Shown here: positions 43,900 through 51,952 of the stretch, piece after piece | How the letters are laid out: each line of letters opens with the position of its first letter | Position numbering within the stretch: position 1 is the stretch's first letter | Assembly (NCBI GenBank): GCA_945878135.1 | Contig: CAMDUL010000003.1 | Coordinates: 69,972 to 133,971, forward strand | Reading direction: 5' to 3' | From: Chthoniobacter flavus | GTDB taxonomy: Bacteria; Verrucomicrobiota; Verrucomicrobiia; Chthoniobacterales; JACTMZ01 | DNA length: 64,000 nucleotides | Program-made: the position numbers and the translations under genes | Notes under the pieces: model-generated | The model's input: the letters and a program-made list of their open reading frames with translations, nothing else | The model's database searches: none | Told to the model about the DNA's origin: nothing

Positions 43900-45180
43900 T
43901 CAGGCGATGTCTTTCATCAGCACTTTGGACTGCCGTCCGCCAGCCTCGTATTTTTTCCGCCGCGCGGCAGGCATGATGTCCGCCGACGACTCGCGGAAGC
44001 CGCCTTTGATCTGCAGATATTTGTAGGCCTGCGTGCTCAGAGCGAAGAGCTGCCGCAACCCCTTCTCGCGCGCCAGTGCGTCAACGAAAGCCATCAACTT
44101 CCGCCCGTGCCCCTCGTTCTCGTGCTCTTTATGCACATAGAGGCACGCCAGCTCGCCGCAGCCGTTGTCCGGATAAACATGCAACGCGACGCAACCCATG
44201 ATCTTTCCGTCGATTTCCAGCACCCAGAAATCCGGCATCTGCTCGAGGATGTCGGCCCGTGTCCGCCGCACCAGTTCCTCGCTTTCCATCGACTGCCGGA
44301 TGAGCGACATGATGGCCCGCACGTCTTTTTTGAAAATCTTCCGGATCTGCTGGTATTCGTTCGAGTAGATCATCGTGCCGATCCCCTCGTTGCTGAAAAC
44401 CTCGTCGAGCAGCGCCTCGTCCACCGTCCCGTCGAGGATGTGGATCCGCGGCACGCCCTGCCGGCAGGCTTTGGCCCCGTAATCAACCTTGGAGTAAAGA
44501 TTCGGCGCCTCGCCGCTCTTCCGCTTTTTCAGCAGGTCCTCGGCCTCGACGATCCCGAGCTGCCGGGGGAGCGTGCCGCCGCCGGGCAATTTCGTGTCGG
44601 CGGACAAATAGATCACCTTGGCCGCCTGCAGAGCCTCGGCCAGTTCGGCCGCGGCGTGGTCGGAGTTGACCCGGTAGGTGTGCCCCTCGCCGTCGAAACC
44701 GAGCGGCGGCACCACCGGGATGAGTCCTTCGTGCAACAACATGTGCAGGCATTTCACATCGACCCGCTCGATCCGTCCGGTGTGGCCTTGGTCGATGCCG
44801 CCGAGGATGCCGGCCGGATGCGCGATGACCGCATTGGCATAAGCAGCCCGCAAATCGACCGAGGCCAAACCCTCGAGAATTTCGTGGGTCAAGCGCATGG
44901 CCGCATCGATGCTCACTTCGAGCGTCGCCTCGTCGGTGATGCCGGTGCCGTCCGTGTTGCTCGGCTTGAGGCCCGCCCTTTCCGCCGCGAGCTGCACCTG
45001 ATGACTCGCGCCATGCACCAGGACAACCCGGATGCTCAAAGACCGCAGGACCGCGAGGTCGAGCAGGATGTTGGCGAAGTTGGGCGAGGCGGCAATTTCG
45101 CCGTCCACGGACACCACGAAGATCTTTTCGCGGAACCGCGGCACGTATTGCAGGATTTCCCTCAGGTCACTGACGTTCAC
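43900..45180 (-). CDS. argA: N-acetylglutamate synthase
   Basis: The 426-residue protein has an N-terminal amino-acid-kinase-like domain (VVLVHGASHQVQLAAERAGL, FGDGHGH-like, VNSDHAAAELAEAL) and a C-terminal GNAT acetyltransferase domain (CGELACLYVHKEHENEGHGRKLM). This is the ArgA layout, which makes N-acetylglutamate in arginine synthesis and is often inhibited by arginine. Length matches E. coli ArgA (443). No other arg gene is adjacent; the symporter gene follows. Confidence 0.9.
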   Translation of the reverse strand: MNVSDLREILQYVPRFREKIFVVSVDGEIAASPNFANILLDLAVLRSLSIRVVLVHGASHQVQLAAERAGLKPSNTDGTGITDEATLEVSIDAAMRLTHEILEGLASVDLRAAYANAVIAHPAGILGGIDQGHTGRIERVDVKCLHMLLHEGLIPVVPPLGFDGEGHTYRVNSDHAAAELAEALQAAKVIYLSADTKLPGGGTLPRQLGIVEAEDLLKKRKSGEAPNLYSKVDYGAKACRQGVPRIHILDGTVDEALLDEVFSNEGIGTMIYSNEYQQIRKIFKKDVRAIMSLIRQSMESEELVRRTRADILEQMPDFWVLEIDGKIMGCVALHVYPDNGCGELACLYVHKEHENEGHGRKLMAFVDALAREKGLRQLFALSTQAYKYLQIKGGFRESSADIMPAARRKKYEAGGRQSKVLMKDIA

Positions 45181-45229
45181 AGCCGGAGAGTTAGGGGTTT
45201 TCCCCGGGAAAGATCAACGCGGAATCCGG

Positions 45230-45553
45230 TCAGCGCGCCCCATACATTTCGGTCAGCAATTCGTGCAAGGCCCGCGCGTCGTCCTCGGACAGCCGCCCGA
45301 TGCGCCCGGCCAAGCGCGATTTGCTCACCACGCGGATCTGGTCGGCGCAGACGTCGGCCGCCTGTCCGGCCGGGCAGACTTGCAGCCGCGTGCGCCAATG
45401 CGGTCGAAGCTGCGAGGTCAAAGGACAAACGACCACCGTGGAAAGAACCGGATTCAAAGAGTCCAAGCTGACTACCACGCACGGACGCATCTTGCCGGTC
45501 TCACCGCCCTCGACCGGATCCAGCCGGCACCAATAAATATCGGCCCGCCTCAC
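45230..45553 (-). CDS. MazF/PemK-family mRNA interferase toxin
   Basis: The 107-residue protein starts from a GTG at 45553 that overlaps the antitoxin stop (GTGA). It has the MazF pattern: ADIYWCRLDPVEGGETGKMRPCVVVS, then VVVCPLTSQ, LRPHWRTRL, QIRVVSKSRL and GRLSEDDARALHELL. It cuts single-stranded mRNA at short sequences. The pair looks intact. Confidence 0.9.
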   Translation of the reverse strand: MRRADIYWCRLDPVEGGETGKMRPCVVVSLDSLNPVLSTVVVCPLTSQLRPHWRTRLQVCPAGQAADVCADQIRVVSKSRLAGRIGRLSEDDARALHELLTEMYGAR

Positions 45554-45885
45554 TTCGATTTTCCGGCGCGCGGCATGCGCTTGGCGCGGTATTTCGCCGC
45601 TGGCCCGTTCACGCCAGCGGGCGCCGGTTCCCAAGGAATATCCTCCAGCCCGTCGGCCAGCGTGCAATCCCACTCGGACCAATCCTCGTCGGAAGCCGCC
45701 ATTTCGCGGGCGGTTTCCTCCCATGACAACTTCTGCGGCTTGACCTTCGGACGCAGGACCAGCGAATCCCCGCGGTCCTCAAGCAACACGCCATCCTCCA
45801 ATCCGTGGCGACGGATCAGGTCGGCCGGCAGCCGGATGCCACGCGAGTTGCCGATGCGGGCGAGCTTCAGCTCCGTGGCTTTCAT
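45550..45885 (-). CDS. MazE/AbrB-type antitoxin
   Basis: The 111-residue protein begins MKATELKLARIGNSRGIRLPADLI, a swapped-hairpin AbrB/MazE DNA-binding domain, followed by an acidic Trp-rich region (SWEETAREMAASDEDWSEWD) and an unusually long Pro/Ala-rich tail. It binds and blocks the toxin encoded downstream with a four-base overlap. An upstream in-frame start at 45939 is not needed, since the promoter and a start at 45885 fit better. Confidence 0.85.
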   Translation of the reverse strand: MKATELKLARIGNSRGIRLPADLIRRHGLEDGVLLEDRGDSLVLRPKVKPQKLSWEETAREMAASDEDWSEWDCTLADGLEDIPWEPAPAGVNGPAAKYRAKRMPRAGKSK

Positions 45886-45894
45886 GAGGGACTT

Positions 45895-45923
45895 ACTGTA
45901 ATTACACGCCGGGTCGGCGTCAA
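45895..45923 (-). promoter_or_regulatory. Promoter of the mazEF pair
   Basis: On the minus strand TTGACG (45918-45923) and TACAGT (45895-45900) are separated by 17 bases, good matches to -35 and -10 elements. The palindrome GTAATTAC overlaps the -10 boundary and could be the MazE operator. The start codon is only about ten bases downstream, so the leader is very short. Confidence 0.55.
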
Positions 45924-45982
45924 GTCGGGGGCGACGCACGCTCCTTTACATACCCGCGTGTCCCTGCCATTCTGCGCGGTTC

Positions 45983-46414
45983 ATGTCGATCCTGATCAAC
46001 GTCCTCATCGCCTTTCATGTGCTCATCTGTCTGCTCATGGTGGGGGTTGTCCTCATGCAACGTCCGAAAAACGAGGGCCTCGGTGCCGCGTTCGGCGGGG
46101 GCATGACGGAGAACATTTTCGGCGCGCAGACGACCCACGTTTTGCAAAAGTTCACCGTCTGGCTTGGCATCGTCTTTTTCGCCCTCACCCTGCTCTTGGC
46201 GGTGCTCTACGCCAAGCGAGGCACTGGCGAGACCGTCATTCAAAAGGAACTTCTCAGCCAACCGGTGCCCGCCGCGGCGGCCGCACCCGCTCCGGTCAGC
46301 GCCCCCACCCCGGTGGTGGTGACAACCGAACCCGTGGCCGTGGAGGAAGTCGTGGTCGAGGCCGCCGAAATTCCGGCACCCGCGAACCCCGCTGCCGCAC
46401 CGGCGGGGAACTGA
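45983..46414 (+). CDS. secG: Preprotein translocase subunit SecG
   Basis: The 143-residue protein has the SecG core: a first membrane helix (INVLIAFHVLICLLMVGVVLMQ), the loop RPKNEGLGAAFGGG, and a second helix (FTVWLGIVFFALTLLLAVLYA). It aids SecYEG in protein export. A C-terminal tail of about 60 residues, rich in Ala, Pro, Val and Glu, goes beyond the usual length of about 75-110 residues. It precedes panC by 16 bases. Confidence 0.92.
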   Translation: MSILINVLIAFHVLICLLMVGVVLMQRPKNEGLGAAFGGGMTENIFGAQTTHVLQKFTVWLGIVFFALTLLLAVLYAKRGTGETVIQKELLSQPVPAAAAAPAPVSAPTPVVVTTEPVAVEEVVVEAAEIPAPANPAAAPAGN

Positions 46415-46430
46415 TTTTTCCGCGCCGGCC

Positions 46431-47276
46431 ATGCGCAAGCTCGGCACGCCCGCTGAGATGGCGGCCTTCCGGGCCACCGCCCCCTCGAACGTGGTGCTGG
46501 TGCCGACCATGGGTGCCCTGCACGCCGGGCATGCCGCTCTGATCGATGCCGCCCGCGCCCGCGCCGGAACAGGCGGCACCGTGGTGGTCAGCATTTTCGT
46601 CAATCCGACGCAATTCGGTCCGACGGAAGACCTGACCAAATACCCGCGCACCATGGAGTCCGATCTGGAAATGTGCGATGCGCATGGCGCGGATGCGGTT
46701 TTCGCGCCGAGTGCGGACACGATGTATCCTCCGGGCGATTCGACCTTCGTGGACGAGACCGGGCTTTCGCGCGGACTCTGCGGAGCGCAGCGCCCCGGCC
46801 ATTTTCGCGGCGTCTGCACCGTGGTGGCCAAGCTCTTCAACATCATACGTCCCCACGCCGCCGTCTTCGGGGAAAAAGACTACCAGCAACTGGCCATCAT
46901 TCGCCGCATGGCCCGCGATTTGTTCTTCGGTTTGGAGATCATCGGGCATCCGACCGTGCGCGAAGCGGACGGACTGGCCATGAGTTCGCGCAACCGCTAC
47001 CTCACCACGGACGAACGCAGACGCGCCGCCGCGTTTCCCGCCGCCTTGTCCGCGGCCACCAGGGAAAGTGATCCGGCGCAGATCGTGGGCAAAGCAACAG
47101 ACATGATCACCGCCGGCACCGGGGCGGAGCCGCAATATGTCGAGTTGGTCGACGCCGAAACGCTCGCACCCCTCGCCGCCCTCGACCACCCCGCCGTGCT
47201 TGCCGCCGCGGTGAAAATCGGCGAAACACGCCTCATCGACAACGTGCGGCTCGCGCCGCGACATGCAAAAGTTTGA
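46431..47276 (+). CDS. panC: Pantothenate synthetase
   Basis: The 281-residue enzyme joins pantoate and beta-alanine with ATP. Family motifs are VPTMGALHAGHAALI (HIGH-type), VSIFVNPTQFGP, KYPRT, RPGHFRGVCTVVAKLFNI, FGEKDYQQLAIIRRM and GLAMSSRNRYL. It overlaps nadB by 14 bases in a different frame, so the two are likely coupled. Pantothenate feeds coenzyme A. Confidence 0.96.
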   Translation: MRKLGTPAEMAAFRATAPSNVVLVPTMGALHAGHAALIDAARARAGTGGTVVVSIFVNPTQFGPTEDLTKYPRTMESDLEMCDAHGADAVFAPSADTMYPPGDSTFVDETGLSRGLCGAQRPGHFRGVCTVVAKLFNIIRPHAAVFGEKDYQQLAIIRRMARDLFFGLEIIGHPTVREADGLAMSSRNRYLTTDERRRAAAFPAALSAATRESDPAQIVGKATDMITAGTGAEPQYVELVDAETLAPLAALDHPAVLAAAVKIGETRLIDNVRLAPRHAKV

Positions 47277-48852
47277 CCACATCGTCCTTGGATCCGGCAT
47301 CGCCGGCCTGACCTACGCGCTGAAAGCCGCCGCCCACGGCACGGTCGCGGTGGTGACGAAGCGCGCCAAGGCCACGACGAACACAGCGTGGGCCCAAGGC
47401 GGTGTGGCCTGCGTGACCAGCCCGGAGGATTCGTTCGAACTCCACATCAAAGACACCCTCGAAGCCGGGGCGGGGCTTTGTCACGAGGACATTGTCAATC
47501 TCGTCGTGCACGAAGGCCCGGAGCGGATCCGCGAACTGATCGAACTCGGCATGTCCTTCGACCTGCGCGAGAAACCCGACGGCGGAACCGAACTCGATCT
47601 CGGACGCGAAGGAGGACACTCCAAGCGTCGCATCCTTCACGCCCACGATTTTACCGGGCTGGAGATCGAAAAAACGCTCGTCGACGCCGTGGAAAAACAC
47701 CCTTCGATCACCGTGATGGAAGACCACATGGCCATCGACCTCATCACCACGGGCAAGCTCGGGTATGCCACGGAGGACCGCGTGGTCGGCGTTTACGTGC
47801 TCGACGAAAAATCCGGTCGTGTCCTCACCCTGCGCAGCGACCGCATCGTGCTGGCCACCGGCGGCTGCGGCAAAGTTTACCTCTACACGACCAACCCTGA
47901 CATCGCCTCGGGCGACGGCGTGGCCATGGCCTGGCGCGCCGGCGCGGCGGTCAGCAACATGGAATTCGTCCAATTCCACCCGACCTGCCTTTTCCACCCG
48001 GAAGCCAAATCGTTCCTCATCAGCGAAGCCGTGCGGGGCGAAGGCGGCATCTTGGTCGACGAACACGGCACGCCGTTCATGCCGCGCTACCACTCGCTCA
48101 AAGACCTAGCCCCGCGCGACATCGTGGCCCGCGCCATCGACGCCGAAATGAAGCGCACCGGGGCCAAATGCGTCTTCCTCGACATCACGAGCAAGCCGCG
48201 CGAATTCCTCGAAGAGCGCTTCCCGAAAATCTACGAGACCTGCGCGTCGCTCGGCATCGACATCGCGAAAGAACCGATCCCCGTTGTTCCCGCCGCCCAC
48301 TACCAGTGCGGCGGCGTGAAAACCAACGACCAAGGAGAGACCACCTTGCGCGGACTCTTCGCCATCGGCGAGGTGGCCTGCACCGGGTTGCACGGCGCCA
48401 ACCGTCTGGCCAGCAATTCGCTCCTCGAAGCCCTCGTCTTCGCCCACCGCGCTTTTCTCAAAGCGACGAAGAACCACCGCACGTCCGAGGAAATCGCCTT
48501 GCCCGAATGGCGACCCGGCAGCGTGACCGATGTCGACGAACTGGTCGTCATCTACCACAACTGGGACGAAATCCGCCGCCTCATGTGGGACTACGTCGGC
48601 ATCGTCCGCACCGACAAGCGCCTCCAGCGCGCCGCCACCCGCCTGCGCAACCTGCAGAAGGAAGTGCAGGAATTCTACTGGAACTTCAAAGTCACCACCG
48701 ACCTCTTGGAGCTGCGCAACCTCGTCACCGTCGCCGCCCTCATCGTCGACTGCGCCCTCAGCCGCAAAGAAAGCCGCGGCCTGCACTACACGCTCGATTA
48801 TCCGGAGACCGGGGAACTCTTCATCCGCGACACCGTCACGCGACGGGTTTGA
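47263..48852 (+). CDS. nadB: L-aspartate oxidase
   Basis: The 529-residue flavoprotein oxidises aspartate to iminoaspartate, the first step of NAD synthesis. It starts with the FAD site LGSGIAGLTYALKAA and has TNTAWAQGGVA, GREGGHSKRRILHAHDFTG, FVQFHPT, HYQCGGVKTN and GANRLASNSLLEALVF. It follows panC in a cofactor cluster; nadA and nadC are not in the window. Confidence 0.95.
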   Translation: MQKFDHIVLGSGIAGLTYALKAAAHGTVAVVTKRAKATTNTAWAQGGVACVTSPEDSFELHIKDTLEAGAGLCHEDIVNLVVHEGPERIRELIELGMSFDLREKPDGGTELDLGREGGHSKRRILHAHDFTGLEIEKTLVDAVEKHPSITVMEDHMAIDLITTGKLGYATEDRVVGVYVLDEKSGRVLTLRSDRIVLATGGCGKVYLYTTNPDIASGDGVAMAWRAGAAVSNMEFVQFHPTCLFHPEAKSFLISEAVRGEGGILVDEHGTPFMPRYHSLKDLAPRDIVARAIDAEMKRTGAKCVFLDITSKPREFLEERFPKIYETCASLGIDIAKEPIPVVPAAHYQCGGVKTNDQGETTLRGLFAIGEVACTGLHGANRLASNSLLEALVFAHRAFLKATKNHRTSEEIALPEWRPGSVTDVDELVVIYHNWDEIRRLMWDYVGIVRTDKRLQRAATRLRNLQKEVQEFYWNFKVTTDLLELRNLVTVAALIVDCALSRKESRGLHYTLDYPETGELFIRDTVTRRV

Positions 48853-48999
48853 GCCTGCTTCCCGAAGAGCGATGCGAGCCGCGCGGCCCATTGGCGGCGC
48901 AGCACGGCGTAGGTGAAGTATTTTTCCCGACCCGTAATTGCGCGCATGGTGCTCGACGATGGAAAGCTGCGCGCGTTTGGCCGACCACGTCCCGCGGTT

Positions 49000-50562
49000 T
49001 CATGTCCGCGGAGCGAAAACCAGCGGATACAAATTGCCGCCGCGCAGGCGATCGGCGAGGAAAAGATCGAGGACTTTTTGCGGCGCGTCCTCCGGCCCCG
49101 CCGGCACGGTGAGCGCTGCTTCCATGGCCGCCAGAAAATCGCCGGCAAAGCGCGCCGGCGAGAGTGCGGACACCGCCCCGTCCCCGAGTCCCGACGCCGG
49201 CCAGTCCGCTCCCCCGCGCGGCCAGGAGGCAAGCTGCGGGTTGACCGCATCAAGAGCGTCCCGCAGGGAGTCATCGGCATGGGCCAGAACTTCCTCCTGC
49301 GCGGTGAGGGTCAGGCGACTGAAAGGCACGACCGCTTCCTCCGTGGCGAGAAAAGCCGGTTCCCCGGCCAACGATTGCACTTCGGCCGGCAACGCGCCGC
49401 GCCAACGCAGCCACAACGCGCGTTGCCGCGACCGTTCGCGCCCTGCCGCGAACAAATCGCAGGGCACATGGATCTCGTCGTAAACGGTCGGAGCTTGCAG
49501 CCCCAAATCGAGAAGATCAGGCAACACGTTGGGCAGGGCACGGGCCACAAGCGGACGCGCCGCCGACGCCGCTTCGAGGTAAGGCAGACCGAAACCCTCC
49601 TGCAGCGAGGTCAAGGCAACCGCCTCCGCCGCGGCAATGAGCGCCGAGACGGGAGGCGCCGCGCTCTGGCCGGCGAGCACCCCCAAGTGCAGAGGCCAAC
49701 GATTTCTCTGCGCCGCATCGCGCAGTCGCGCGGCGTAAAGCTCTTCGTCCGCCGAGGTCGGGCCGCCGGTCGTGACCAAGTCCGCACCCGGACGCAGCCA
49801 GCGCACCAGCAGGAGCGCCTCGGCCATGTTTTTCCGCCGCAACAAACGGCAGGGGAGCAACCAGCTGGGCGCTTCCGAACCGGTCCGCGCGGCCAGCCAC
49901 CGACGCGCTTCGCGCTCGTCACCCGCGGTGTGGCGCGGGGCCGCGACCGCATTGGGCAGCCAGAGGACCCTCGGTCCGAAGCCCGCCGCAAGCAAGGCGT
50001 GGTCGGAACGATTGATGGCCAGGTGCACCGTGCGGGGTCCGACCGGAAAGACCGCGCGCGCGGCGTCGGCCAGCGAGGACAAGCCCGAGGCCTGCATTTC
50101 CGGCCAGCGGATCCAGCGGTTGTCGAAAAAGAAATCGTGATGGTGCAGGAGAAAGAGCGCGCCCGTGGAAGCCACCGCCTGCGACCAGGCCGCGGCCAGC
50201 GGCGCATTGCGGCCGAGGGCAAGATTGTGGGCCCAGAGGACCGCGCGCCCGCCGCCGCACCGCAGGAGAAGATCCGTCGCGGTGCGGGCGAGCCGCTCGC
50301 CGAAGCCTTCGCGACTCCCTTCAATTTCCGACCAATAGCGAAAGTCGCGCTGCACTTCCACCTGCACGGGCATGCCGCCGACCGCAACGCGCAGCCGCCG
50401 CAACCACGCGGCATCCGGCTCTTCGCCCACGGCGAGCATGATGCCGTCGAATTCCCCGGTCGCCGCCAGCGCTGGCAACGCGGTTTCTATGACACGACGC
50501 ACGCCACCCGGACGCAAATGGTAGTGCGCGACGACAAGCTGCCGGGCAGAGCGGTCCGTCAT
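49000..50562 (-). CDS. GT-B glycosyltransferase (GT4-like)
   Basis: The 520-residue protein has an N-terminal domain with VVAHYHLRPGGVRRVIETAL and a C-terminal nucleotide-sugar domain with LTSLQEGFGLPYLEAASAARPLVA, the EGFGLPxLEA motif of GT4-type enzymes. About 100 extra helical residues follow the usual C-terminal end. The substrate is unknown. The ATG at 50562 (MTDRSARQ) is preferred over an earlier start. It is divergent from another glycosyltransferase gene with 66 bases between, which hints at a joint role in glycan or compatible-solute synthesis. Confidence 0.75.
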   Translation of the reverse strand: MTDRSARQLVVAHYHLRPGGVRRVIETALPALAATGEFDGIMLAVGEEPDAAWLRRLRVAVGGMPVQVEVQRDFRYWSEIEGSREGFGERLARTATDLLLRCGGGRAVLWAHNLALGRNAPLAAAWSQAVASTGALFLLHHHDFFFDNRWIRWPEMQASGLSSLADAARAVFPVGPRTVHLAINRSDHALLAAGFGPRVLWLPNAVAAPRHTAGDEREARRWLAARTGSEAPSWLLPCRLLRRKNMAEALLLVRWLRPGADLVTTGGPTSADEELYAARLRDAAQRNRWPLHLGVLAGQSAAPPVSALIAAAEAVALTSLQEGFGLPYLEAASAARPLVARALPNVLPDLLDLGLQAPTVYDEIHVPCDLFAAGRERSRQRALWLRWRGALPAEVQSLAGEPAFLATEEAVVPFSRLTLTAQEEVLAHADDSLRDALDAVNPQLASWPRGGADWPASGLGDGAVSALSPARFAGDFLAAMEAALTVPAGPEDAPQKVLDLFLADRLRGGNLYPLVFAPRT

Positions 50563-50628
50563 GCCGCGGAAAAACCGGTGTCCATAAGGAGTTGATGATG
50601 GGCCGTTGCGCGGGGACAATCAAAATCT

Positions 50629-51849
50629 ATGGCCGATTTCTTCCAGACAGGCGCGATGGCCACCCTTCACCGCCTCGGGGAGCCCGGAGTGGAAAGACTG
50701 GAGGCGCAGCTGCGCGAATTCGTGCAGGACATGCCGATCGCCCTCGTGCTCCCGTGCCACGTCGACGAAATCGGCACACCGGCCCTGCGCGGCATCCTGC
50801 GCGAACTGGAGCAGGTCGATTACCTCCAGCAGATCGTCGTCGGCATTGACGGCGCCAGTGCGGGCGACTGGCGCAAGGCCTGCCGGTTTTTCGCCAAGTC
50901 GCGGCACGAGCCGGTCCTGCTCTGGAACGACGGTCCGGGCATGAAGCGTTTGCTGCGCAAACTGGCCGCCGCCGACCTCGATCCCGGCCGCCGGGGCAAA
51001 GGGCGCAACATGTGGCTGTGCTACGGCTATGTGCTCGCCGCCGGCCAGGCCAAGGTTATTGCCGCCCACGATTGCGACATCCTCACCTACAACCGGGAAC
51101 TGCTCGCGCGCCTGTGTTACCCCGTGGCCAACGACAGCCTCGGCTTCGATTTTTGCAAGGGCTACACCGCCCGCTTCACCCACAAACTGAACGGCCGCGT
51201 CATGCGTCTCATGTTCACGCCGCTCATCCGGTCGCTGGAAAGCATCATCGGCACGCACCCGTTCCTCAACTACATGAACACCTTCCGCTACCCCCTCTCG
51301 GGGGAAATCTGCGTCGATCTCGATGTGGTACGCCGCACACGCATGCCCTCCGACTGGGGGGTGGAAGTCGGCATGCTGGCCGAGGTCTTCCGGGTGACCT
51401 CCCCCAAGGCTATCTGCCAGGTGGAGATCGGGGAACGCTTCGACCACAAACACCAGGAACTCTCCCCGCGCGACGCTTCCAAGGGCTTGCACAAGATGGC
51501 CATCGACATCGCCCGCTGCATCTTCCGCACGGTCGCGGCGGAGGGCATCCGCATGGACAGCGGCCTCTTCGACACGCTGCTCAGCGCCTACCTGCGCAAG
51601 GCGGAGGACACCATCCGCTTCTACCATGCCGACGCGGAGATCAACGGGCTGGCCTTCGACCGCCACCAGGAAGAGCTGGCCGTGGCCACCTTCGTCCGGG
51701 GCATCCGCACGGCCGCCCGTGATTTCATGGAAGACCCTTTGGGCGAGCCGCTTATACCGAATTGGAATCGCGTCGAGTCCGCCCTGCCGGAATTCTTAGA
51801 TGAACTGCGTGAGACAGTGCATCGCGACCAGAGCCGACCGCCGGCCTGA
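50629..51849 (+). CDS. GT-A glycosyltransferase similar to glucosyl-3-phosphoglycerate synthase
   Basis: The 406-residue protein has a GT-A fold with IALVLPCHVDEIGTPALRGIL, VVGIDGASAGDW, and KVIAAHDCDILTYNRELLARLCYP, where the DCD-type motif binds metal and nucleotide sugar. The pattern recalls the GT81/GpgS and MpgS group that make glucosyl- or mannosyl-3-phosphoglycerate, a compatible-solute precursor. Substrate is not proven. A possible later ATG (MATLHRL) exists nine codons in. It is divergent from a GT4-like gene. Confidence 0.68.
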   Translation: MADFFQTGAMATLHRLGEPGVERLEAQLREFVQDMPIALVLPCHVDEIGTPALRGILRELEQVDYLQQIVVGIDGASAGDWRKACRFFAKSRHEPVLLWNDGPGMKRLLRKLAAADLDPGRRGKGRNMWLCYGYVLAAGQAKVIAAHDCDILTYNRELLARLCYPVANDSLGFDFCKGYTARFTHKLNGRVMRLMFTPLIRSLESIIGTHPFLNYMNTFRYPLSGEICVDLDVVRRTRMPSDWGVEVGMLAEVFRVTSPKAICQVEIGERFDHKHQELSPRDASKGLHKMAIDIARCIFRTVAAEGIRMDSGLFDTLLSAYLRKAEDTIRFYHADAEINGLAFDRHQEELAVATFVRGIRTAARDFMEDPLGEPLIPNWNRVESALPEFLDELRETVHRDQSRPPA

Positions 51850-51952
51850 GGCGCCGGGGCGGACCGGCGGGAACCGGACGGAGGGACGCAAAATTTGGCT
51901 GTCCATCACAGACGGTTTGCCCTTAAATGAATTGCTGGCCCAACTTATTCAC

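Noticed and set aside
48798-48947. Small minus-strand frame beginning MRAITGREKYFTYAVL
   Set aside because: It is largely antisense to the nadB end, with no ribosome site or recognised family. It remains a weak possibility in the gap between nadB and the glycosyltransferase gene.
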